64,000 nucleotides of DNA from Ophiura sarsii (taxonomy: Eukaryota; Echinodermata; Ophiuroidea; Amphilepidida; Ophiuridae), in the NCBI GenBank assembly GCA_035610835.1, contig CM069454.1, forward strand, positions 57,518,580 through 57,582,579, given 5' to 3'. Below the pieces are notes generated by a model, which was not told where the DNA came from, made no database searches, and saw nothing but the letters and a program-made list of their open reading frames with translations. This document shows, piece after piece, positions 46,410 through 56,686 of this stretch (its first letter is position 1; every line of letters starts with the position of its first letter). A program made the translations under genes and the position numbers.

Positions 46410-46440
46410 CCTTCAGTACCTGAGAGTCCACACCCCCCTT
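46410..46440. mobile_element. TTAA-type MITE, right end only
   Basis: GTACCTGAGAGTCCACACCC followed by CCTTAAG equals the right end of the family, here cutting the LINE frame. Confidence 0.6.
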
Positions 46441-46652
46441 AAGCGAAACACATTTGGGTCTCAATATTTTAAAATGCAACTGTTCTATAGATAGAATTGT
46501 ATGCATAGACAAATGTTTTCAGATAGTATGAACGAATTGTTTAAAGATATATACATGTAAGTTATCCTTGTTTTATAGTAATTTGATTAAGACTTGGTTT
46601 TTGACACAATGTTCCCAGAACATAAAGGGTTCAACAAAAGAAAGTATACTTC

Positions 46653-47055
46653 TTAAAGGGACATTAAGTGGTGTTGAAAAGTTTAAATGTTTAAAAATTT
46701 ACTTCAGAATTCAAGATGAACATTAAAAATCGCCATTATTGTTGTTTCTACTAACAAAAAACACAGCAAAACTTAAAACAATATCATCGCTATTTATTGA
46801 AAAACGCCCTCTATGCAAATATGGTTCGCGTTATGTATCACGCGTACTGCACGGGGATACTGTCGGACGTAAAATGCTGGTCCCGCGGGACCAGCATGTT
46901 TTGAATCGACGTTTTCTGGTACAAAGAGAGCTGATTTTTCTTAATCCTTATAGGTGTAAGTTCATACATGTAATACAATTATAAAAATAAACGAATCTCA
47001 GTTTTTATCATAATTGAGGGCGCTGCCTCCAACACATCTCTTAGTGTCCCTTTAA
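46653..47055. mobile_element. TTAAAGGGACA MITE copy 1 with perfect central hairpin
   Basis: Ends TTAAAGGGACATTAAG and CTTAGTGTCCCTTTAA. A perfect 24-base palindrome (ATGCTGGTCC-CGCG-GGACCAGCAT) is at 46874-46897. It is inserted in a copy of the GGGTTCAACAAAAG foldback family, whose other pieces flank it (46625-46650 and 47060-47270). Confidence 0.78.
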
Positions 47056-47289
47056 CATTCAATTTTTGTTTTGGACCAAACAGGCTAGATAGGCATTTAG
47101 ATGAATCTTTTAGGCATAATTTGATACAAAATTTGCCCCCTAACAACAAAGATAAACCATGATTAGCACCATTTAAAGAAAATTAGTCAATTTTCAAAAG
47201 TTCAAAAAAATTGAATGTGACTCAAAATGACATACCGTAAACAAAGTGGTATACTTTCTATTGTTGAACCCTTAATCATGTTAATGACC

Positions 47290-49018
47290 CCTCACATGTA
47301 TCCGTGTGAGCTGGGCGGCCCCTTACCGTGTGAAAAAGGGGTGCGGACGGCGGCACACACGGTGGGCCGTTTCCCATCCGTTGAACACGTTGCGGGGACT
47401 TTGCCGGCCACCGGAGTTTTGAACTTGCTCAAAACTCCTGGCGGGTGAGTAAAAGCGGCGGCGAACGATGAAAGCCCGGTATAAGGACGGCGCACCCGTT
47501 TCGCGCCCGTTCGCAGGGCGGTGATGGACGGTGGTACGTGGACGTCGACCATCTTAGCGACGGGCTGCGAACGGCCGCATTATGTAGCCTGGTAACCGTT
47601 CGCGGAACGGACTCTCGGCAGGCATGTTGTATTATAGAATTCAGGGCGTAGCAAGGTATAAAAAAGTGGGTGACCATTTAGGTTGAAAACTGTAAAGGTT
47701 TTTGAGCTGGTCAGTCCGACGTACCAACAAAAAAATAATAAAAGGTAGCCCCAATTGTGTTTGCATTCACCTCGTTAATTTCAGGTAAGAGGAGGGTGGG
47801 GGGGGGGGGGGGGGTCAAACAAATTCGCACGGTCAAACAAAATCGCACGGTTGTGCAGTGCCCCCTCAGAATTGGTATTGGTGCGATTTGGTGTGTAATT
47901 TTACCAATATTTTATTCAAAAGCAATCACTTTCCCCCGTTTCTTCTTTTATTCCCCTTCTTCTTTTTTCCTTTCTATGCAAAAAAGTGGGGGCGGCCATG
48001 GCTGCCCCTGCCGCCCCGGTTGCGACGCGCCTGTATAGATGTTGGTCGTACGAATTCCGGAATGCAAATGAAGCGGCGCGAGCTTGAGCGCTCAGCTTAA
48101 AAAGGGCGGTTTGATGATGTAATCAAGACGTTTCGGCCGGTACCCAGGCGTTCCGACCGGTTAGGAACCGGTATGGAGGTGGTATGCACACGGTGAGGAC
48201 ACGGTGAGAACGGTAAGCTAGAACTGTATGAGGCTGGTGATCCCGAGACAAGGCCGGTGAGAACCCGGTAGTACAGACCCGGTGTAGAACGGTATGGACT
48301 GAGGACCCGGTGAGGAGGTATTATGCACCCGGTGAGAACGGTAAGCTAGAAATGTAAGGACGGTGAGCCCGGTGAGGACCCATTTTTTACTGATTGTTTG
48401 GACTCGGTTGTTTTTCTATTAGACGGTAAGGTGGCCGCCTACCAATACCGCCCTGCGAACGGGCGCGGAACGGGTGCGCCATCTTTATACCGTCCTCAAA
48501 CCGGGCTCTCACCGTTTGCCGCCGCTTTTACTCACCCGGCAGGAGTTTTGAGAACGGTCAAACTTCCTGCCGGGCGCGGATGGCCGGCAATGTCCCCGGC
48601 AACGTGTTCAACGGACGGGAAACGGCCCATCGTGTGACATCACCGTGTGCCGTCTGCACCAATTTGTCACACGGTAATGGGCCGGCCAGCTCACACGGAT
48701 ACATGTGAGTAATACAGAGATTCCCGGAATGTGAGTGAAGCGGCGAGCTTGAGCGCTCAGCTTATACAGGGCAGTTTGATGACGTTATCAAGGCGGTTCG
48801 GTCGGTACCCAAGCGTTTCGGCCGGTGAGGACCTGGTGAGGAGGTGGTATGAGCCCGGTTCCAGGCCGATAAGGACCCGGTATAGAACAGTATGAGCCCG
48901 GTGACAAAAAAAAATCAATGCGGCCGTTGACATTTTTTGCTGATTGTTCACCGTGTTGGACTCTGTTGTTTTTCTATAAGACGGTAAGGGGCCGCCTAGC
49001 TCACACGGATACATATGA
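47290..49018. mobile_element. GC-rich foldback element inserted in the LINE
   Basis: The left arm starts CTCACATGTATCCGTGTGAGCT at about 47291. The reverse complement stands near 48700, with a further diverged end near 49010 (CTCACACGGATACATATGAG). The arms share TTTTACTCACC, AACGGGCGCGGAACGGG or its reverse, and an inner CTCCTG hairpin. The centre (48130-48400) has degenerate CGGTGAGGACCCGGTA units, partly repeated at 48800-48910. GC content is far above the neighbourhood. Confidence 0.68.
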
Positions 49019-50188
49019 GGGGCCCATTAGATCAAGTAGAAACGTGGGACAATCATGTGATTTGGAATAATGAATGTATAACTAGTAGAGGTAAAACATG
49101 AATTTTAAGAAATGGGCAAAGAAGGGTATAATGTACGTCTCAGATTTGTATAACCAAAATAGAAAGTTTAAGTCAATGGAGGAGCTGAAATGTCATTTTA
49201 AAAATGATGGTAGTTTTGTGTTGAAATACATAGCTTTAAGACAAGTAATGCCACATACGTCTGTACGTGGAAATCATCGACAGATTCTGTAAACAATATA
49301 TATACAGTTTAATTATGGAGAAGACTGTGTTAAATTAAGAAAATGTACAATAAAACTGTACAGAATAACAATGCAGTCACAGATATCATTAGATGTCAAA
49401 GTTTCTGGGAAAATGAGCTTGAAAATATAAATTTTGATTGATCCATTATTTGGAAAAAACTTGTTCAAGATATCAAAGAACCACGACTAAAAACATAAAG
49501 TGGAAAATCATTAGCTGTCAGCAACAAAAGTATTTCTTAAGAAAATAAAGAAGGAAGAAAATAATATCTGTGAAACTTGTAACGAAATAGATTATATTGA
49601 ACATTTCTGTTATACATGTAGCTGTAAGAAAATCAAAATAATATGGAAAGAGACTGAAAGAATACTTTTGCAACAGTATAACCTAGACATAAATATAATG
49701 CAAAAAGATCCATTGTTTGGCTACCATGATGATAAAGAAAGTTAATATCGGGGAGTGACTTTGTCCTCAAAAATGTTCCGACGGGGATATTTCAGTGGGG
49801 GTGGGGGGGGGGGGGGGGAGGAGGGGGGTAGGGGGAGTGACGTTGTCCTCAAAAATGCACCGACGGGGATATTTCAGGGGTACGCCACTGAAGTGAGTTG
49901 TAGTCATAATTTGGAAAACTTCGATTTAAAATGGTCTAGTGTCCTTTGATGTGTTCACTTGCATACAGGTTATAGTTAACAGCGCTCGTATACATTTGAA
50001 GAATTGTCCCAGAGAATTGTATTGCGAAATATGACCTCAACTAGTCAAATTATGCGCAAGGCCTTACAATTTCTGTAATGTGCCCATGGAGGTAGGACGG
50101 GATATTGCCTCGACTGAGATCCGTGGTCTATGATCACAGCTATATCTAGTAATTTCTGTGTTTGTTTTTGTTTTGACTTTTGTCACAG

Positions 50189-52637
50189 AAAAAGAGAAAA
50201 GATGAAAAGAAAGAGTAAACATGTGCTAGAAAAACAACTATGGCACGGCACAAAGCGAGACAGCTCCGAGGCGATATGTCGGCAAAACTTTGATTTCCGT
50301 ACCAGCGGCTCTAACGTGGGGACTCTTTATGGTCAAGGTAGCTATTTCCATTGCAAGGCTTTCTACTCCAACTCATACACCACGCTGGAGAGAAAAGTCC
50401 GCAGGATGTTCCTTGTTCGAGTCCTGGTAGGATCGTACGTCACAGGTACTCGTGATATGAAGCGTCCTCCGCCAAAAGATCCGTACAAACCACTCGGGGA
50501 TCTTCATGACTCGTGCGTCGATGACGACAGCAATCCATCGATCTTTGTTATATTTGAGACAAGTCAGGTCTACCCGGAGTATCTTATCGAGTACAGCAAT
50601 TCATCGGATCGCGCATCATCTATTGCACCCCGAGCAGCTTCTCGCTGGATTACCAAAATGACTTCCCGCCAAGCCAGTTCACACTCTCACTATCGATCAC
50701 GTCCAAGATCGATTGCCTATGCACCCGATTCAAGCTTAGCAAATGCTTTTGCGATTCCCCATGGAGACTTTACGGTGAGTAAACTCTCTCTATCACGTCC
50801 AAGATCGATTGCCTATGCACCCGATTCACACTTTGTAAATGATCTAGAGACTCCCCAAGGAGTCTCTGCGAGTAGTCCAGGATCGATTGCCTATGCACCC
50901 AATTCAAGCTTTGCAAATTCACGCTTTGGCAATGCTCAAGCGACTCCCCAAGGCGGCTCTGCGAGTAGACACTCTCTATCACGTCGCCACGTTGCCTATG
51001 CATCCAATTCACGCTTTGCAACTTCACGCTCTGCAAATGCTCTTGTGATTCCTCAAGGAACTTTTGCGAGTAGACACTCTCTATCACGTCCAAGATCGAT
51101 TCCCTATGCACCCGATTCACACTTTGCAAATGCACCACCAAAACATGTCATTTATACTCGGTCAAAGTACATTGACAACGAAGGCGGTGAGGTAAACTTG
51201 GAAGATTTGGACATGTCTATAAAAATCCCACAAAATGCGCTGGCTGCCCCTGGCGTTATATCTCTTACTGTAGATACAAATGAACCCCATCCGCCGTTTC
51301 AAGATAATCAACTGGTTCTCGGACCAGTGATATCTTGTGAACCGGATGGACAGAACTTCCATAAGCCTGTCACAATCGCTGTGCCCCATTCGGGTATAAA
51401 TATCACAAAGGCACGTCTGCAGGTGTGGTGCAAGACAAAGAGCAGATCATCGTCAGTATCACGATGGGAAAAAGTGTTTGATGGTTCCGATGATAAACAG
51501 AATGGTGACCCCCGGGTCATAGTCGATGGAAATAAAATCAAGATTCGAGTGCGACATTTCTCCCTCTATGATTTCCTGACAGTTCCGGTAGAAATGGTAA
51601 GGAACTTACTTTATCCCGAATTACAGCTTGACATATTGGCATATATGTATCCTGTCACTACTATTGCTGCAAGTGACGCTGTTCTATTAAGGGTATACGC
51701 CTTGAAAACCAAAGACGATGCCAACAAAAAATTAGTAAAAGAGGCAGAAAATGACGATGAAGAAAGCGGTATGTGTACCAGACCGTCATCCTTTCCAGTG
51801 AGGCCCAACGGAAACAGTCTGATGGTGTGTGCTAAGCATATTTTTCCAGAGGAAAAATGGATCCCGGTTGGTGGTTTGATTGGGAATATTTCTCATCATA
51901 ATATACAGACAGGGGGAGTAGGTGCAAGATGCGAGATTACATTCAGGCAGAATGATAGAAAAGAACACGCAAATACATTTGATGGGGCTTTTGATCTGAA
52001 GCAAGACGGCAATCATAATACAGTTGACGGAATTAATTTCCTTGATAGCATGGCCAAACAAGACAATGCTAAGGCAAGAAGGGTCAAACAACAAGAGATA
52101 ATTGCGCAGCAAGAACAGCTTCAAAATGAAGAGGTAGGTGCAGCACAGTGGCACCACGCAAATCAGAAACGTCCGGGCATTAATGGGGAAAATGGGAAAT
52201 TATCTTGTAGCCCCGGAAGCGGTGCTATCCCACGTACACGTAGGCCTACTCCGGGTAAACGCGATACAAAATTGCAAAAAGAAATACCGTTGCTATCACC
52301 TTGCATTTTAGTCGTAGTTGAGGACAGCACTACAACTACAACAACCTCGCTGACCAAATCCCAAAGCGATTGGGGACCATTCCTCAAACGAGTGGCTAGA
52401 GATATCTTACAAAGATGGCAAGAAATAGCAGCATTGCTTCACTTCACACCTGAAGAATGTCAGGCATTTATCAGCCCCAACATGCCGGAGTGGTGGGCAG
52501 CATACACAATGTTAGAAACATGGAGACGTAAATTGCCCGAATGTGATCCTGAACAATTGCAAAACATACTAGCGGATGCCATTCGTCCTTTTGATGAGAG
52601 TTTGGCGAACAGGATTGCAGTACAGACGCTACAGTGA
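50189..52637 (+). CDS. Exon 6 (last): PARP core - tandem-repeat linker - ZU5 - UPA - death domain
   Basis: Acceptor TTGTCACAG before 50189; open to TGA at 52635-52637 (816 codons). Numbered within the open frame that begins at 50130, residues run as follows. 20-155 complete the PARP catalytic domain: NAD-site His39 in LWHGT, Tyr72 in YGQGSYF, and a last strand YPEYLIEY as in mono-ADP-ribosyltransferases; whether a Glu fills the third catalytic position needs alignment. 188-335 are five Ser/Arg-rich repeats. 345-486 are ZU5 (YIDNEGGEVNL, IKIPQNAL, VISCEPDG) ending in HFS at 476-478. About 490-635 are UPA. About 635-746 are a charged, low-complexity linker with a short Thr run. 747-830 are a death domain with RWQEIAALL and MLETW. 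ZU5-UPA-DD is the signalling end of PIDD and UNC5 proteins. No intron separates the enzyme from it. Confidence 0.92.
50691..51134 (+). repeat. In-frame coding tandem repeat, five units, between PARP and ZU5
   Basis: Five diverged units of about 28-36 residues repeat the core SRPRSIAYAPDS-x-FANA followed by PQG and AS. Unit cores start near 50691, 50792, 50873, 50971 and 51084. Units differ in length by whole codons and the frame stays open. The segment is rich in Ser, Arg and Pro with no predicted fold, so it looks like a flexible linker with many possible Ser phosphorylation sites of RxxS type. The nucleotide repeat is clear (TCACGTCCAAGATCGATTGC recurs), so slippage or unequal exchange may change its length between alleles. 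Confidence 0.85.
51555..51563 (+). other. His-Phe-Ser motif at the end of ZU5, candidate autoproteolysis site
   Basis: CAT TTC TCC encodes HFS within VRHFSLYDF at the end of the ZU5 domain. In PIDD and UNC5CL the same tripeptide at the same place in ZU5 is the self-cleavage site between Phe and Ser. Cleavage here would separate the PARP part from UPA-death. The motif is seen directly; cleavage is inference from the families. Confidence 0.6.
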
Positions 52638-52684
52638 GCTCTTCGTGATAAGTGACTGTAACCACATGATGACATGACATGACC

Positions 52685-52690
52685 AATAAA
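52685..52690 (+). promoter_or_regulatory. Poly(A) signal AATAAA
   Basis: AATAAA 48 bases after the stop codon of exon 6. A second AATAAA is near 53336. Short 3' untranslated regions of this kind are plausible but no transcript was examined. Confidence 0.45.
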
Positions 52691-55023
52691 ATGTCCAGAT
52701 GTTGGTTACAATTGGTGTTTGCGAACGGTGCAAGTAAGACGAAATTGTCGTTAAAAGCTCCACTTTTAAGAAATTCCCCCTACCCATATGGCAAAATGGG
52801 CCTAATTTTGGAAAATAAGGGTCCACGTTTGACAACCCTTAGAAATATAAAACGCTTGTTAATCCCATCAGGCAGCAAATAAGATTCCTTCTGCAAGCCA
52901 ACAATATCAGCATCACTACAGTGTCTATCGAGCTGTTCCAAGGACAATGCCAAAAAGAGAATTAATACTAATAGGGTACATGATTTGTATATATTTTGTA
53001 TTTTATTCAAATCGATCATTGCTAATGGAAACTATGTGAATGTCCACAAAATGTGATGTAATCCAACTGTTCCATGGGTGAACTTTGAAATTGTTATCAA
53101 AACGTGCGGATTTTACATGAAACAATACATGGACACGAATGCAGGCTGATTTTCAACGTTATTGTTATATATGTATAGGTGCTTTGTTTTATATGTTCGA
53201 GACAGCAATATTGATTCATTCATAAATTTAAAATATTACGCTTTTATAAGATTTCTTTGATTTTTTTGGTATAACAATATTACAATATCACGTACTCTAT
53301 GGCTACATTAAAACCATTGATTTTGTGCTTTTCGTCAATAAACTCAATATATTATAATTCTGGTCTGTAATATTGTGTAATGTCATGACAAATTCATCAA
53401 TATGACTTTACACTTTTATATTCAATTTAAAAATTGACACTCTTCAATCAAGAAATATTTTTACTGATTGTTCGAAAATAGAATCTAAATATTTTAACCC
53501 ACCCTGTATGGATTATAAGTCATATGTGATTCAACAACTCCCCCATACCTTAATAAGTACAGTAGCAAAGCATTGTCGATTTGAGATAAACCCACATGTT
53601 CATATGCAAATTACTAGGATGGTGCGCCTTATTTGGAAACATTTGTATGCATTATGCATCATGCATGCGTATCGTACGTCACGTACGTACGAACGTAAAT
53701 AAAACGGTGCATGCACACCCACACTTGACCAGACTAGACTTGACAAGTTTAGCTTTTATTTTATAAAGTAAATAAGCTGGGATGTAGGGACTCCCATTCA
53801 TTGAATTAAGATGATACAGTTTTCCTTTTCAAGTTCATGCGTCGTAGGCCTACACTCCCCAAATTTCTCCACTGTGTTGGGTAGATAAGTTGATGAATTC
53901 TGCTAATTTTTAAATAAAAATAGTGGCCAAAAGTGCGCATTCTCAAATTTGGCTGAAAATCTAGACCTGTTTTCTAGGTCATCTATGCATATTTTAAGGA
54001 ATTATTGGATTCAAGAAGTAATAAAAAACTGAGTGAAATAGTTTCTATGAAACTTCACAAATAGTGTTACATCAATCGCATCGGTGATTGTGTGTATTAA
54101 TTTAATAACTTTAAAATATAGCAGTATTTTAAACTTTCATCTGTTACGCAAACGACTATTAATACCGAAATTAACTACCGCGCTTTTTTGAAACATGCTA
54201 CTCACACATGCGTGAACGGAACGGACATAATCAGCTCAACACGACATTTCAATAGAGATGATTATCCCTCCATTGTTGAAGATATATTGTAACAGGCAGT
54301 GACCTGTAGAAGTTTTACACAGCGCTGCCCTTTCAATTTTGCCGGCAAAGGTGAGGTACCTTGATGTTGGGCTCGATGGTATTCCGTGTCTCGTACTTTC
54401 ATGGTTTTAATGAGACGTCACAAACAGCTGGTCGCAAGTTGCGACCACTTCACCTTTCTCGCCACTGAACAACTTCGTTCGATACCGACAAACTATTGCT
54501 TGAAAAATCACGATTTCTTCTTGATTAAAGCTCACCTAAACTAATCAGTGGTATTTTCATGTAGAAAACAACTAAAGCCTACCTAAAAAATATCAACATA
54601 TTTCACAGGCCACAAAGTGTTCCCCCTCCCCCTGATCTATGTTGAATCCCACAATTTGCCTACCATCAGCACAGGTCCTCGCAACATTGATCGGTGGGGA
54701 AGGGGAGTGATATGAGTAAGGGGTTACTTCATTTTCACGTGACTCAAATAGTGTGCCTGTTATGGTCCAATAAGCATGGCAATTAGGGTCAGTGTTCAAA
54801 CACCTTTTTTCTATGATTGTAGTCTACTGTCTGGATTATTACTGCATGCCCAAACACTGCTTGACCTTTTGCAGTTAAAAGTCTAATTAATGTGTTGCAT
54901 TAAAACATACAACAATTATAGGATTGAGCAAGTCCGTTGTCAAAAACATGTCCGTGTCTGAATTGACAGATTACAAAGGCGGTCTACGGTTTCGTCTGGG
55001 GCGTCTGGTATGATTTCACCTGG
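52691..55023. other. Region after the gene, no gene recognised
   Basis: AT-rich, with a single CACCCTGTA MITE end near 53500 and a CGTACGTACG run near 53680. Frames under 80 codons only. Confidence 0.55.
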
Positions 55024-55339
55024 CAGTGGCGTCGCGATCGCCCCCCCCCCCCAATATTGACGTCTTGTCGGTTGAGATTGGCACTGTCGGTTCATTTGAC
55101 CACATGAATCATGGCATTTTGATCGTCAAAAGTACACAGATGAAAAATTTTCGCCAAAATGCAACATTCTTTGCTACAAGCTTGTTTAGAGCCAAAATGT
55201 ACCTCACTCGTGCCAAAAATAGGTGTAAAGTCGAAAAATTTCGCGCGCTACGCGCGCATTTATTGACCACCAAAATTCTTGTCGATTCATTATAATTTAT
55301 CGCCCCCCAAATATTAATAACCAAGCTACGCCACTGTCA
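55024..55339. mobile_element. Short repeat with CAGTGGCG / CGCCACTG ends
   Basis: Starts GCAGTGGCGTCGCG with a C run and ends GCTACGCCACTG. Pieces with the same ends recur at about 5729, 25920-26295, 49745-49890 and 62885. Confidence 0.5.
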
Positions 55340-55604
55340 ACTGGTAATGCCCTCATCTCCACTCCTGTATGCATCATCTTCATCGCTTTCTTCCCTCCCA
55401 TCGCTAGTGTCATGATTCCTTTCTCCTGTGTGTTTATCGTCTGCGTCATTTCCCACTGTGTGTTTATCGTCTGCACCCATTCTAGGTGTCGGGGCTAATG
55501 CTAGCTTTCAAACTTGATTTTGAAAATTAAAGTATGCCAAATTCGACAATTCAGTAAACAATGCAAGCATTTAGCCCATACATGTCCATTAATGTTGTAA
55601 AATT

Positions 55605-56170
55605 AGGGCCAAATTGTATTATTTGGTTCAATAATGCTATTTTGTTGGTTACGTATGAGATCGGTCATACAAAACAGTCTATCCGCAATCAATTTTACGA
55701 CAAAAATGTCGTTCCCGTAGAAAATTGAGCGATCTTGTTATTGTTGAGAAGGCCTAACCGTCAAATGTCATTTTTTTTAAAACAGGCCCAAATTGCATTA
55801 TTTGGTTCATTAATGCTATTTTTTGGTTAAGTATGAAATCGGTCATACTGAACAGTTTATCTGCAATCAATTTGACAGCCAAAATGTTGTCGCATAGAAA
55901 CTGGAGCGATTAGGCCTATTTTTATTGAGTTGGCCTACAGGCGTCAATTTTTTTATATTTTTAAAACAGGCCCAAATTGCACTATTTGGTTAAATAATGA
56001 CATTATTTGTGTTACTTATGAGATCGGTCATACAAAACAGTAATCAATGTTACGACAAAAATCAATGTTACGACAAAAATGTTTGAAAATAGGCCCAAAT
56101 TGCATTAATTGGTTCATACATTGTTCAATAATGCAATTTGTTTTTGGTGTTTATGAGATCGGTCATATAA
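55605..56170 (+). repeat. About three and a half tandem units of roughly 180 bases
   Basis: GGCCCAAATTGCATTATTTG and GAGATCGGTCATACAAAACAG recur at about 55610, 55788, 55970 and 56092 with drift. A hAT element is inserted just after. Confidence 0.82.
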
Positions 56171-56193
56171 ATGTCTGTTATGTTATTCCACAT

Positions 56194-56678
56194 CAGGCCT
56201 TCTCAAATGGTGGCGCATTGCATCAGTCCGAGTGGCGCGCGGAAGGACGCGTGGAAAAAATTAAAATTAAAAATTAAAAAAAGAAGAAAAAAAAGAAGAA
56301 AAAAAGAAAGAAGAAGAAACATATCCCCAACTTCAACCAGATCGCAAGAAGGATGAAGAGCCACTTCAGCCACTAACTGCAGTGGGTAGGTCATGATTAT
56401 TAGTAGTAGGCCGATTGATTATCTCTACATTTGCTACCATTTTTGTACATTTTACCATCAACATCTCTTTATTTCTTGTACCATATTCCATGCAAATATA
56501 GCTCTCCTTAGCCTCTTTAAAAGGGAGGAAATCCATGAGCTTCCAGGGGACTCCCACCAGGGGCCCTAAGGCGGGCCCCTGGACCCCACCCGTTTTTCGC
56601 TTCGCTCGCAGGGGTGGCGCTTCTAGATCACTAACATCTCAAAAGTGGTGCTTCACAAAATCTAATTGAGAAGGCCTG
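56194..56678. mobile_element. hAT-type nonautonomous element with 8-bp target duplication
   Basis: Ends CAGGCCTTCTCAA / TTGAGAAGGCCTG, flanked on both sides by TTCCACAT (56186-56193 and 56679-56686). The interior has an A-rich AAGAAG stretch and TGGCGCGCGG-like sequence. An 8-bp duplication and CAGG ends are typical of hAT. Confidence 0.85.
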
Positions 56679-56686
56679 TTCCACAT

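Larger units (their letters stand above)
46040..49745 (+). mobile_element. LINE fragment (C-terminal ORF2 region), split by a 2.6-kb block of later insertions
   Basis: The left part (46040 to about 46420) encodes WESKMNSIEKAIRSW, TRNLSMVGKIQIVKSILASKF and, in another frame, NDYGNGGLHNAELYAFL with KMFWLKNL: the post-RT region of LINEs. The right part resumes at about 49020 with WDNHVIWNNE, KGIMYVSDLYN and MEELKCHF, then a Cys-rich end with CETCNEIDYIEHFCYTC to 49745. Insertions between the halves include a solo TTAA-MITE end, a foldback fragment, the TTAAAGGGACA MITE and the GC-rich foldback. Confidence 0.7.
7529..52637 (+). other. Multi-exon gene: CCCH-WWE-WWE-PARP-ZU5-UPA-death domain protein (5' partial)
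   Basis: Six exons are proposed: 7529-7747, 22466-22774, 26376-26577, 32249-32452, 34065-34282 and 50189-52637. Every donor is GT, every acceptor is AG, and the codon phases at the five junctions agree, which is hard to get by chance. The joined product is about 1,200 residues. Its front two thirds follow the order of PARP12/ZC3HAV1 proteins: CCCH finger, WWE, WWE, PARP catalytic domain. Its back half adds ZU5, UPA and a death domain, as in PIDD, UNC5 and UNC5CL. The first coding exon or exons, including the first Cys of the finger in exon 1, are not identified; they lie upstream of 7529 or outside the window. Introns are packed with transposons. The likely role, by inference, is an RNA-sensing or ADP-ribosylating innate immune protein wired to death-fold signalling. 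Fusion of the PARP core to ZU5-UPA-DD is direct, because both lie in one exon. Confidence 0.85.

Noticed and set aside
50130..50188. ATG at 50130 as the true start of an independent ZU5-UPA-DD gene
   Set aside because: The first 19 codons are the pyrimidine tract of the intron (CVCFCFDF), and the catalytic domain would lack its first third. Splicing at 50189 joins exon 5 in exact phase.
50774..50780. GTGAGT inside exon 6 as a splice donor
   Set aside because: It lies within the coding repeat and reading continues in frame through the following units; kept as exon.
50770..52387. Several minus-strand frames opposite exon 6
   Set aside because: Mirror translations of the coding exon, including its repeats; no independent support.
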